Shown: piece after piece, positions 1 to 7,117 of the stretch
How the letters are laid out: each line of letters starts with the position of its first letter
How positions within the stretch are numbered: position 1 is the first letter of the stretch
Origin: DUVY01 sp036562755
GTDB taxonomy: Bacteria; Bacillota; Clostridia; Christensenellales; DUVY01
Length of the DNA stretch: 10,293 bases
NCBI GenBank assembly: GCA_036562755.1
Contig: DATCJN010000052.1
Location: 1-10,293, forward strand
Direction: 5' to 3'
Notes under the pieces: model-generated
The model's input: only the letters and a program-made list of their open reading frames with translations
What the model was told of the DNA's origin: nothing
The model's database searches: none
Program-made: the position numbers and the translations under genes

Positions 1-1314
1 GAGAGCTTTGGAGTTCATAACGTCGCCGCTGAATGCGGAACGAGCTTGCATGAAAGGCAAGGAGGTCAAGAAATCAAGTATTTCAAACGCATCATCTTTC
101 TTGTCGGAGTATGCGCCGATCATTAGATAAGAGCCGCCCCAGTAATAAGCTTGAGGACCTTCAATCATTCTCCACAGACCAGCGGTTTCATCGTTCTCGT
201 TCTCGAGAACATAGAACAATCCCCAAGTAGGCAAGAAGAACGACAATGTCTTATGGTCTGTATTAGGATCATTTTTAGCTCTCATACCAGCAGTCCAGTT
301 GTCGCTCCATTGAGCGCCTTTATGGGTCAAAGGATATAGTTCCTTAGCATAGTCAAGGAAGTTATATAGCTTTTCGTCTATAACAACTTCGTTATCGTTT
401 TTAACAAAAGCCTCACGTTGAGCATAATAAACTCTCTTGATATCTTCAAGGTTGTTTATTATCTTGATTTGCTTGGTTGCGCCTTTTCCGTCGTTATATT
501 TGCTGTTAGCAACCAATTTTGCGGCTTCTAAGAAATTTTGCATTGCGTCTTCAGAGTCAACTTCTTCTCCGCCTTCTTCTCCGCCTTCTTCGTCAACTAC
601 TACTTTACCGCTTTCAACAAATTTTTGAACATACTTGTCTAGGTTTTCTTTATCAGCGTCGCTCCATTCCGTATAAGGCTTGCTATCAAGACCTTCTGTG
701 GTAATGCCAGCGGCCTCTAAAATTTCGCTAAAATCATAGTATGCAGTGGGCTTTCCGTCGTCATCATATGTCTTAGGAATGCCGGCCTTAGCAAGCTCTA
801 TGAAAAGGTCAGGACGATAGAACATAGCGCCAGGGGTAACTTGATAAGAAACGGCTTTTAGCTTGTCGGTTCCCTGTGTTCCGATATCAAGGGTGTATTC
901 ATACATATCTTCTGCTAGTTTATCTCTAACTTTTTCATAACCCTTAACATCGCCGCCGAATTTCTTTTCATAATAAGGAGCCAAATCGACGGTATGAGCA
1001 GTGTCGACATACTTCTTGGTGTAGTCAACGTCAGTTACGAACAAGTCAGGACCGCCTTTGTTAGAGAAAGCGTTGTCTAGAGCAGTTTCGTAGCTACCGT
1101 CGTCGTTGTTGATAACTCTAGTCTTTATCTCGTATTTGTAATCAGGATTGAGCATTTTGAAATAAGCTAGCAATTCGTTGATCTCGTTGGACATCGACCA
1201 AACTTCTAGCACGGGCTTTTTGTCCTTTCCGCCAGGGCAACCGAGCATGGTTACAAAGCAGAAAGAAAACATCATAGCCAATGCTAGCAACAGAACGGGT
1301 AATCTTCTTTTCAT
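1..1314 (-). CDS. ABC transporter sugar-binding lipoprotein (family 1 extracellular solute-binding protein), 3' end outside window
   Basis: Read on the minus strand, an uninterrupted frame of 438 codons runs from ATG at 1314 to the left edge, so the C-terminus is missing. The start is set by a perfect AGGAGG at 1325-1320, five bases upstream. The N-terminus is a lipoprotein signal: basic MKRR, a hydrophobic stretch, then MLGC with Cys26 as the probable lipidation site; Met at -3 and Leu at -2 are slightly off the usual lipobox. The mature part opens with an LEVWSMS strand and later has GPDLFVTD (about residue 90), GAMFYRPDLF, and a C-terminal lobe with WGGSYLMIGAYS and DAFEILDFL, all typical of carbohydrate-binding family 1 proteins. 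It should sit on the outer face of the membrane and deliver sugar to permeases, probably encoded to the left. Divergence from cellodextrin and cellobiose phosphorylase genes suggests a beta-gluco-oligosaccharide ligand; that is inference. Family membership is secure, the ligand is not. Confidence 0.9.
   Translation of the reverse strand, partial: MKRRLPVLLLALAMMFSFCFVTMLGCPGGKDKKPVLEVWSMSNEINELLAYFKMLNPDYKYEIKTRVINNDDGSYETALDNAFSNKGGPDLFVTDVDYTKKYVDTAHTVDLAPYYEKKFGGDVKGYEKVRDKLAEDMYEYTLDIGTQGTDKLKAVSYQVTPGAMFYRPDLFIELAKAGIPKTYDDDGKPTAYYDFSEILEAAGITTEGLDSKPYTEWSDADKENLDKYVQKFVESGKVVVDEEGGEEGGEEVDSEDAMQNFLEAAKLVANSKYNDGKGATKQIKIINNLEDIKRVYYAQREAFVKNDNEVVIDEKLYNFLDYAKELYPLTHKGAQWSDNWTAGMRAKNDPNTDHKTLSFFLPTWGLFYVLENENDETAGLWRMIEGPQAYYWGGSYLMIGAYSDKKDDAFEILDFLTSLPFMQARSAFSGDVMNSKAL
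562..591. repeat. 12-bp in-frame tandem repeat coding for an acidic Glu/Gly tract
   Basis: The 12-base unit TTCTTCTCCGCC occurs twice in a row (562-573, 574-585), followed by half a unit (586-591). On the minus strand it codes for a Glu-Glu-Gly-Gly pattern at about residues 242-251 of the solute-binding protein, within a larger acidic segment (about 239-256). The rest of the protein is not low-complexity, so this is probably a flexible surface loop, and its length may vary between strains by slippage. Confidence 0.8.
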
Positions 1315-1334
1315 GTTTTCCTCCTATATTATTT

Positions 1335-1352
1335 TAATGACTTGCGTCATTA
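1335..1352. repeat. 7-bp inverted repeat in the leader of the binding-protein gene
   Basis: TAATGAC and GTCATTA (1335-1341 and 1346-1352) are perfect inverted arms around a 4-base spacer, TTGC. The repeat ends about 10 bases upstream of the AGGAGG ribosome binding site of the solute-binding gene. It could be a regulator operator or a small mRNA hairpin beside the ribosome site. It lacks the GC-rich stem and T-run of a terminator. Confidence 0.5.
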
Positions 1353-1381
1353 TTTGCAGAACCATTAAAAAACCAAAGCAA

Positions 1382-1401
1382 GCGCTATAATCTACTATAA
1401 C
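1382..1401. promoter_or_regulatory. Imperfect palindrome downstream of the binding-protein promoter, possible operator
   Basis: CGCTATAATCTACTATAACG is a 20-bp imperfect inverted repeat in which 7 of 10 pairs match. It also contains CTATAA twice, 10 bp apart (1385-1390 and 1395-1400). It begins about a dozen bases downstream of the predicted minus-strand transcript start, a common position for a repressor site. The evidence is position plus partial symmetry only. Confidence 0.3.
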
Positions 1402-1419
1402 GATTAAGCACTTATTATA

Positions 1420-1448
1420 TTTATAGCATTATAGATTAGGCTTGTCAA
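1420..1448 (-). promoter_or_regulatory. Sigma-A type promoter of the solute-binding protein gene
   Basis: On the minus strand, a perfect -35 box TTGACA (1448-1443) is followed by a 17-bp spacer and a -10 box TATAAA (1425-1420). The -10 is preceded by TGC, giving an extended -10 (TGN) element. Transcription should start near 1413, about 100 bases before the ATG at 1314. The near-consensus match suggests strong expression unless repressed. Confidence 0.75.
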
Positions 1449-1493
1449 TAGATTTTCTGTAAAAATACATAACTTTTTTGTGTTTGTTTTGTC

Positions 1494-1522
1494 TTGACAA
1501 GAATTTTACATTATATTATTAT
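1494..1522 (+). promoter_or_regulatory. Sigma-A type promoter of the phosphorylase operon
   Basis: A perfect -35 box TTGACA (1494-1499) is followed by a 17-bp spacer and a -10 box TATTAT (1517-1522), one mismatch from consensus. The predicted start is near 1529, leaving a T-rich leader of about 120 nt before the ATG at 1648. It points away from the promoter of the binding-protein gene. Confidence 0.75.
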
Positions 1523-1600
1523 ATAAAAAACGATTAAAATAATATAAAAATTTCCATTATTTTTATTTTTGTATTATTTTTCGTTATTTTTTTGATTTTT

Positions 1601-1618
1601 AGCTTAAACGTTTTAGTT
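1601..1618. promoter_or_regulatory. CG-centred near-palindrome before the phosphorylase genes, LacI-type operator candidate
   Basis: AGCTTAAACGTTTTAGTT has two-fold symmetry about the central CG (1609-1610), with 7 of 9 pairs complementary and an 8-bp perfect core AAACGTTT. A central CG within an AT-rich 14-18 bp palindrome is the usual style of LacI/GalR-family operators. It does not fit a typical CcpA site well. It lies about 75 bases downstream of the predicted start and 29 bases before the start codon, where a bound repressor could block polymerase. The assignment is inference from symmetry and position. Confidence 0.4.
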
Positions 1619-1647
1619 GACAAAATAATTTTAAAGGGGAATGAGAA

Positions 1648-4575
1648 ATGAGCATAAGAAGACAAACCGCAAGAGAGTTTTTAAAAGAACAAGGAACATA
1701 TTACGATATCTGTAAAGCAAAGTTTAATGAGGGTTTATTAAAAGGCGGCATAGATTTAGAATTTAAAAAAGGCAAAATAATAGCCGTTTCCGGCTTAAAA
1801 TATCAATGCCCCGTTGTTATGTTAATCTTAAACGATGCTCAAATATGCAATTATCTTGGCGCATATATAGAATATGATAACTTGTTCTTAATCGAAAACA
1901 ACACCGTAAAACATTATTACGCGGATAATCAAAACGATCTCCCTCAAGAGATAATCGATAAAATAATCAATTACGCCGAAATCGCTCAAAACTATCCCGG
2001 ACGACTGAACGATAAAGGCGAGCATATTTTTGATATTACCGTTCCTCCTATTTCCCCCCACTTTGCAATCAATCTATTATTGGGCAATAGAGTAGGATAC
2101 GAAAATCCCCTATTGACTACGCCCAAAGCCGTAGTCGACTGGCTGGGAAGGGGTTCTTTCCGTTCTCATTCCGCCACCCAGGTTACGGCGGCAAGATGGG
2201 ATATGCGCCCCGAGGAAAACGGCAATCCCGTTAACAGACAATTTTATATAATAGAAGACGGCAAGAGAATCTTCTATTCCGCCGATGTAAACTCTATTGA
2301 AAGCGGATATTGCGTTCACAGCCAAAATCATACCGTTATTACATATAAGACCAAATGCGGACTTGAGATAACCAATACTATATTTATATTACCTCAAGAA
2401 CCCGATCTTCCCCAGGCGATTGAGGCTCAAAGGATAACCGTAAAAAACACCCAAAACAAAGACAGAGATCTCAAGTTAGTATTCACGGGAATGTTCGGCA
2501 CGCCCGCCGATCACGCGCTCGTGACCGACGTCGTTTATTCTACCGTCATAATGGAATCCGAAACAATCTATAAAGACGGCAAACTGGCGGCTTTTTCTTC
2601 GCATTATTATCCTGATTATTTTAAAGAAGATAAAAGATTTGTTACCCTTAGCTGCAACGGCGAGTATTTTGATGATTTTTGCGCGGATTACACCGCTTTT
2701 GTTGGCAAGGGTTCTTTGGAACACCCTCAAAATATAAACTTCTTGCCCAGCAAACACAATATTAGAGGCCCCGGCTTCTTCGCGCTCGGCAAAGCATTTA
2801 CGGCCAAAGCAAACGAGACCGTAAAAATAGACGTCTATACAGGCGCTGTTTCTTCTAAAGGCAACTCAAGCGAAAAAGAAATCAACAGCATATTCGACGA
2901 GCGAGTCGGCAAATTGCTGGACGAAATAGTTAAACCCGATTTTCTTGACGCAATGTTTAATAAAGTCAAAGATTTTTATATAAACTATTCGTCCTATCTG
3001 CAAGCCGATACCGACGATAAAGAATTAAACGCTTATTTAAATAATAACCTTCCTTTCCAAATTTTATATCAGACCTTTGTTTCCCGTTCGTTTGCTCAAA
3101 CTCAAAAAGGTTTTAGGGAAATAGGCTTTAGGGAAATTCAAGACATCTACGCCTCTATGTATTATATGGCGGCTATGGATAATCCCGAATTGATTAAGCA
3201 GTTATTAACCGAATGGGTAAAAAACGTCTATGAAATGGGCTATACCAACCATAACTTCTTCTGGAAAGGCAAGGAGCCTGGTATATGTTCGGACGACGGA
3301 CTGTGGCTTGCGCCCGCGGTATATAGATACATTACCCTAACGGGCGATATCGATTATCTAAACCAAGAATGCGAAATATACGGCACTGATAAAAAGCGCA
3401 CAGTTTATGAAACATTAAAAGCCATAATTCAATATAGCGGCGAAATATCTATCGGCAAAAACGGCTTCCCGTTGCTTGACAGAAGCGACTGGAACGACTG
3501 CTTAAAGCTCGACGACGATTGGCTAGACGGTCCCACCAAGGAAAAGCTATATCATGAGCAATTAAAAGCTAAAGGCCAGCCGTACGGCGTTCCGTTTGAG
3601 AACGAATTATGCGAGAGCGTAATGAATTTGTTCTTGCTCATTATTACGGCTGATTATACTTTGCAGCTAGCTCAAAAAATCGGAGATAAAGAATACGCTG
3701 CTTATCTTGAATCGTTATTAAACAGGCTAAGAGAGGGCGCGCATAAGAAAGCATGGAAAGGCGATTTCTTCGCGCGCGTTATGATCAACCGCTTTAAAAA
3801 CGGCGAATACACCTATCTGGGCGCTCAAGGCGACGGCTTATCCAACGACCCTAATATTAACGGAACATATTTCCTTAATTCTTTTAGCTGGTCCATTTTA
3901 TCCAATACGGCTACCGAAGAGCAGATAAAGACAATGCTCGGGCCGTTGAAAAAATATTTGATGACTGAAGCGGGCTTTAAGCTCAATACGCCTGCCGATT
4001 TGGAAAGATTGGCTTACGGAACTGCAAGCGGCCATTATTTCCCCGGCGATAGAGAAAACGGCGGCGTTTTCAAACACGCTACTATGATGGCTACAAGCGC
4101 TATGCTGCAAGCCGCAAAGAGAGCGCAAAACGAAGAATTGGCTAACGAATTGATAGAGCTGTGCGAATATATGCTTGAAAGAGTGCTGCCTTATAAGACT
4201 TTGAAAAATCCGTTTGTGCTAAAAGGCAATCCGAGATTCTGCACTCAATATAATAATTCTCAAACCAACGAGAACATAGGCCCGATGGTTTCGGGAACGG
4301 CGTCTTGGCTTACCCTGACATTGTTTGAAATGTTCGGGCTTAATGTAACCACTGAAGGCATTGAGCTAAATCCCCTGCTCTTAAAGAGTATGGACAAAGC
4401 CAATGTAAAATTAAAGATACGCGGCTGCGTATATGATATTGACATTATTAAAAGCAAGCACGGTTTTTGCCGCGTAAACCAAAACACTATTCTTAAAGTA
4501 AACGGCAAAGAACATATAGGGGCTATTCCTCTTAATCAAAATCAAAAAAATATCAAAGTAGAAATTATTGTTTAA
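1648..4575 (+). CDS. cdp: Cellodextrin phosphorylase (GH94)
   Basis: This cytoplasmic enzyme (EC 2.4.1.49 by similarity) reversibly splits cellodextrins of three or more glucoses with phosphate, giving alpha-glucose 1-phosphate and a shorter chain. At 975 aa it is close to the roughly 980 aa I recall for Clostridium thermocellum Cdp, and much longer than cellobiose phosphorylases. Blocks shared with that enzyme, from memory, include NLLLGNRVGY, TTPKAVVDWLGRGSFRSH, TQKGFREIGFREIQD (about 485-499) and FLNSFSWSILS. The order is an N-terminal beta-sandwich, an (alpha/alpha)6 catalytic barrel and a short C-terminal beta domain. DWNDC at 614-618 supplies the general acid, Asp617. Phosphate-site candidates are His810 in FKHA and SGT at 882-884; Ser882 replaces the Thr of cellobiose phosphorylase, as in other Cdp enzymes. 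AAGGGGA at 1634-1640 supports the start. There is no signal peptide. First gene of the operon; substrate length preference is inferred. Confidence 0.93.
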   Translation: MSIRRQTAREFLKEQGTYYDICKAKFNEGLLKGGIDLEFKKGKIIAVSGLKYQCPVVMLILNDAQICNYLGAYIEYDNLFLIENNTVKHYYADNQNDLPQEIIDKIINYAEIAQNYPGRLNDKGEHIFDITVPPISPHFAINLLLGNRVGYENPLLTTPKAVVDWLGRGSFRSHSATQVTAARWDMRPEENGNPVNRQFYIIEDGKRIFYSADVNSIESGYCVHSQNHTVITYKTKCGLEITNTIFILPQEPDLPQAIEAQRITVKNTQNKDRDLKLVFTGMFGTPADHALVTDVVYSTVIMESETIYKDGKLAAFSSHYYPDYFKEDKRFVTLSCNGEYFDDFCADYTAFVGKGSLEHPQNINFLPSKHNIRGPGFFALGKAFTAKANETVKIDVYTGAVSSKGNSSEKEINSIFDERVGKLLDEIVKPDFLDAMFNKVKDFYINYSSYLQADTDDKELNAYLNNNLPFQILYQTFVSRSFAQTQKGFREIGFREIQDIYASMYYMAAMDNPELIKQLLTEWVKNVYEMGYTNHNFFWKGKEPGICSDDGLWLAPAVYRYITLTGDIDYLNQECEIYGTDKKRTVYETLKAIIQYSGEISIGKNGFPLLDRSDWNDCLKLDDDWLDGPTKEKLYHEQLKAKGQPYGVPFENELCESVMNLFLLIITADYTLQLAQKIGDKEYAAYLESLLNRLREGAHKKAWKGDFFARVMINRFKNGEYTYLGAQGDGLSNDPNINGTYFLNSFSWSILSNTATEEQIKTMLGPLKKYLMTEAGFKLNTPADLERLAYGTASGHYFPGDRENGGVFKHATMMATSAMLQAAKRAQNEELANELIELCEYMLERVLPYKTLKNPFVLKGNPRFCTQYNNSQTNENIGPMVSGTASWLTLTLFEMFGLNVTTEGIELNPLLLKSMDKANVKLKIRGCVYDIDIIKSKHGFCRVNQNTILKVNGKEHIGAIPLNQNQKNIKVEIIV

Positions 4576-4587
4576 AGGCGGTAGACG

Positions 4588-7023
4588 ATGAAATACGGTT
4601 TTTTTGACGATGAAAACAAAGAATACGCGATTACTACGCCCAAAACCCCTTATCCGTGGATTAATTATTTGGGAACTAAGGAGTTTTTTAGCTTAATCTC
4701 CAATACCGCGGGCGGATATAGCTTTTATAAGGACGCTAGACTTCGCCGCATAACAAGATACAGATATAATAATGTTCCCATAGATGACGGCGGTAATTAT
4801 ATGTACATAAAAGAAGGCGATACTGTTTGGTCGCCGGGTTGGAAACCCGTCAAGACAGAGCTTGATTCCTATGAATGCCGTCACGGCTTGGGTTACACCA
4901 AAATAACTTCCTCCAAAGACGGTTTAGAGGCTAAAATTTTGTATTTTGTGCCTTTGGATATAAACGCGATGGTTCAACATTTGACCTTAACCAATAATAC
5001 CGATAAGGTCAAAAATGTTAAGCTTTGGACATTGGAAGAGTTTTGTTTGTGGAACGCTTATGACGATATGACCAATTTCCAACGCAATTTTTCCACGGGC
5101 GAAGTAGAGGTAGAAGGCAACGTTATTTATCACAAAACGGAATATCGCGAAAGACGCAATCATTACGCTTATTACGCTTCAATAAGCGATATTAACGGAT
5201 TTGATACCGATAGAGATACTTTTTTAGGTTTATATAACGGCTTCCATGAGCCGCAAGCAGTTTTGCAAGGGGTTAGTTTCAATTCTATAGCTTCGGGCTG
5301 GGCGCCTATAGCTTCGCATTATATAGAAGTCGAATTGGCGCCCAACCAAAGCAAAGATTTTATCTTTGTTCTGGGTTATATCGAAGTTCCCGAAGAAGAA
5401 AAATGGGTTGACGGAAAGATTAACAAGGCGCCCGCTCTATCCGAAATTGAAAAGTTAAATTCAGTTCAAAAAGTCAACCAAGAGTTTAATAGACTAAAAG
5501 AGTTTTGGAACGGGCTGTTGAATAAATTCAACCTAACAAGCCATGACGAAAAACTAAACCGCATGGTTAATATATGGAATCAATATCAAGTAATGGTTAC
5601 CTTTAATATGTCGCGCAGCGCGTCCTATTTTGAAAGCGGCATAGGAAGAGGCATGGGCTTTAGAGACAGCTCGCAAGACTTGCTGGGCTTTGTTCACCAA
5701 ATACCTCATTCCGCGCGTCAAAGAATTATTGATTTGGCGTCCACTCAGTTGCCCGACGGCGGCGCCTATCATCAATACCAGCCCTTGACCAAAAAAGGCA
5801 ACCATGACATCGGCAGCAACTTTAACGACGACCCGCTATGGCTCATCTTGGCGGTTTGCGCATACCTTAGAGAAACCGACGACCATACTATTTTGGACGA
5901 GATGGTGCCTTACGATAACAATCCTGCGTTGGCTACCCCACTAAGCGAGCATTTGATGCGCGCGTTTAAAAAGGTGGTAGAAAACGTAGGCGAACACGGC
6001 TTGCCTTTGATTGGAAGAGCGGACTGGAACGACTGTCTAAATCTGAACTGCTTCTCCAAGAACCCTGATGAAAGCTTCCAGACAACCGAAAATATAAGCG
6101 GAAACAAGGCCGAAAGCGTGCTAATCGCATGTATGGCAGTTTATGTGGGCAAGGATTATTTGAGACTTTGCGAAAAATACAACCTAAAAGAAGACGCAGA
6201 GTATGTAAAGACTCATATAGCTAAAATAGAAAAGGCCGTTATAGAACATGGCTGGGACGGCGAATGGTTCTTAAGAGCGTACGATGCATATTTAAGACCC
6301 GTCGGCTCAAATCAAAACGAAGAAGGCAAAATCTTTATAGAAACCCAGGGCTTTGGTTCTATGGCGCTGATCGGTCAAGAGCTTGGTTATCCTCAACGCG
6401 CGCTTGACAGCGCATGGAAATATCTTGCTACAGATTACGGCTTTGTTTTGGTTCAGCCCGCATATCAAAAGTATCACCTGCATCTAGGCGAAATATCCTC
6501 ATATCCGCCCGGATATAAAGAAAACGCTGCGGTGTTCTGCCATAACAATCCTTGGATAATGTTGGGCGAAGCCGCTATCGGCAGGGGCGACAAGGCCTTT
6601 GAGGCATATAAGCGCATTTGTCCGGCATATTTGGAAGATGTGAGCGATATTCATAAGACAGAGCCTTATGTTTATTCCCAAATGATAGCCGGCCGCGACG
6701 CCAAAAATTACGGCCAGGCCAAGAACTCGTGGCTGACCGGCACGGCGTCTTGGAACTTTGTCGCTATAACTCAAGGCATTTTAGGCATAAGACCCGAATA
6801 CGAGGGCCTAAAAATCGACCCTTGCATTCCTTCCGATTTTGAAGAATTTAAAGTAACAAGGCATTACCAAAACGCCGTATATGAAATCACCGTAAAGAAT
6901 CCTAATAAGCTTTGCAAAGGCGTCAAGAGCCTTATAGTTGACGGTCAAAAGATAGAAGGAAATATTGTTCCTAGCTTTAAAGACAATACCACCCATACTG
7001 TTATTGCAGTATTGGAAGAATAA
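4588..7023 (+). CDS. cbp: Cellobiose phosphorylase (GH94)
   Basis: This cytoplasmic enzyme (EC 2.4.1.20) converts cellobiose and phosphate to alpha-glucose 1-phosphate and glucose, the last step after the upstream enzyme has shortened the chains. The 811-aa length and the N-terminus (YGFFDD, then PYPWINYLGT, GGYSFYKDARLRRITRYRYN) are characteristic of true cellobiose phosphorylases. GRGMGFRDSSQD at 353-364 carries the glucosyl-site Arg354 and Asp360. GRADWNDCLNLN at 476-487 carries the general acid Asp482. Glu635, Lys644, His652 (FCHNNPW) and Thr717 (LTGTASW) match the sugar and phosphate residues I recall as Glu649, Lys658, His666 and Thr731 of the Cellvibrio gilvus enzyme, so the active site looks complete. 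A beta-sandwich precedes the (alpha/alpha)6 barrel. The gene starts 12 bp after the cellodextrin phosphorylase stop; the only ribosome site is AGGCGG at 4576-4581, so translation is probably coupled. A terminator follows. Confidence 0.96.
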   Translation: MKYGFFDDENKEYAITTPKTPYPWINYLGTKEFFSLISNTAGGYSFYKDARLRRITRYRYNNVPIDDGGNYMYIKEGDTVWSPGWKPVKTELDSYECRHGLGYTKITSSKDGLEAKILYFVPLDINAMVQHLTLTNNTDKVKNVKLWTLEEFCLWNAYDDMTNFQRNFSTGEVEVEGNVIYHKTEYRERRNHYAYYASISDINGFDTDRDTFLGLYNGFHEPQAVLQGVSFNSIASGWAPIASHYIEVELAPNQSKDFIFVLGYIEVPEEEKWVDGKINKAPALSEIEKLNSVQKVNQEFNRLKEFWNGLLNKFNLTSHDEKLNRMVNIWNQYQVMVTFNMSRSASYFESGIGRGMGFRDSSQDLLGFVHQIPHSARQRIIDLASTQLPDGGAYHQYQPLTKKGNHDIGSNFNDDPLWLILAVCAYLRETDDHTILDEMVPYDNNPALATPLSEHLMRAFKKVVENVGEHGLPLIGRADWNDCLNLNCFSKNPDESFQTTENISGNKAESVLIACMAVYVGKDYLRLCEKYNLKEDAEYVKTHIAKIEKAVIEHGWDGEWFLRAYDAYLRPVGSNQNEEGKIFIETQGFGSMALIGQELGYPQRALDSAWKYLATDYGFVLVQPAYQKYHLHLGEISSYPPGYKENAAVFCHNNPWIMLGEAAIGRGDKAFEAYKRICPAYLEDVSDIHKTEPYVYSQMIAGRDAKNYGQAKNSWLTGTASWNFVAITQGILGIRPEYEGLKIDPCIPSDFEEFKVTRHYQNAVYEITVKNPNKLCKGVKSLIVDGQKIEGNIVPSFKDNTTHTVIAVLEE

Positions 7024-7057
7024 AGATTATTTCCAAAAACCCTCATTCTCCACCCTA

Positions 7058-7097
7058 AGGAAAAAGCCCTTAAGAATCTTTTTAAGGGCTTTTTCCT
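7058..7097. terminator. Bidirectional intrinsic terminator between convergent genes
   Basis: The arms 7058-7073 and 7082-7097 form a perfect 16-bp stem around an 8-base loop. The GC core is GCCCTTAA/TTAAGGGC. It is preceded by five A and followed by five T, so each strand presents a stem followed by a U-run, and the plus strand has further T-rich sequence up to 7112. It lies 34 bases past the cellobiose phosphorylase stop and 20 bases past the ATPase stop, and so should end both transcripts. Confidence 0.92.
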
Positions 7098-7117
7098 ATT
7101 ATTTATTTTTTTCAAGA

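Larger units (their letters stand above)
1315..1647. other. Divergent intergenic control region between the binding protein and the phosphorylase operon
   Basis: This 333-bp AT-rich stretch carries no credible gene. It holds an outward promoter for each side (listed separately). Their -35 boxes are mirror images (TTGTCAA at 1442-1448 and TTGACAA at 1494-1500), so the -35 elements are about 45 bp apart and the two polymerases would sit back to back. Expected transcript starts are near 1413 (minus) and 1529 (plus), giving leaders of about 100 and 120 nt. Both leaders contain inverted repeats, and the motif AACGATTAA occurs close to each start (1399-1407 and 1529-1537). The plus leader is very T-rich from 1551 to 1600. 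I saw no classic riboswitch or terminator here. Confidence 0.75.

Noticed and set aside
1536..1563. AAAATAAT and ATTATTTT as a hairpin in the phosphorylase leader.
   Set aside because: The stem is entirely A-T with a 12-base loop in very AT-rich DNA, so it is unstable and expected by chance.
1601..1618. The near-palindrome considered as a CcpA (cre) site.
   Set aside because: It has the central CG but lacks the flanking TG...CA bases of the cre consensus; a different LacI-family protein fits better.
3103..3144. The doubled GFREI sequence in cellodextrin phosphorylase, considered as a recent duplication.
   Set aside because: The same doubled motif is, as I recall, present in the C. thermocellum enzyme and belongs to the family's active-site region.
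2110..4508. Several open frames on the minus strand inside the phosphorylase genes.
   Set aside because: They are antisense shadows of strongly conserved coding sequence, with no ribosome sites or family features.
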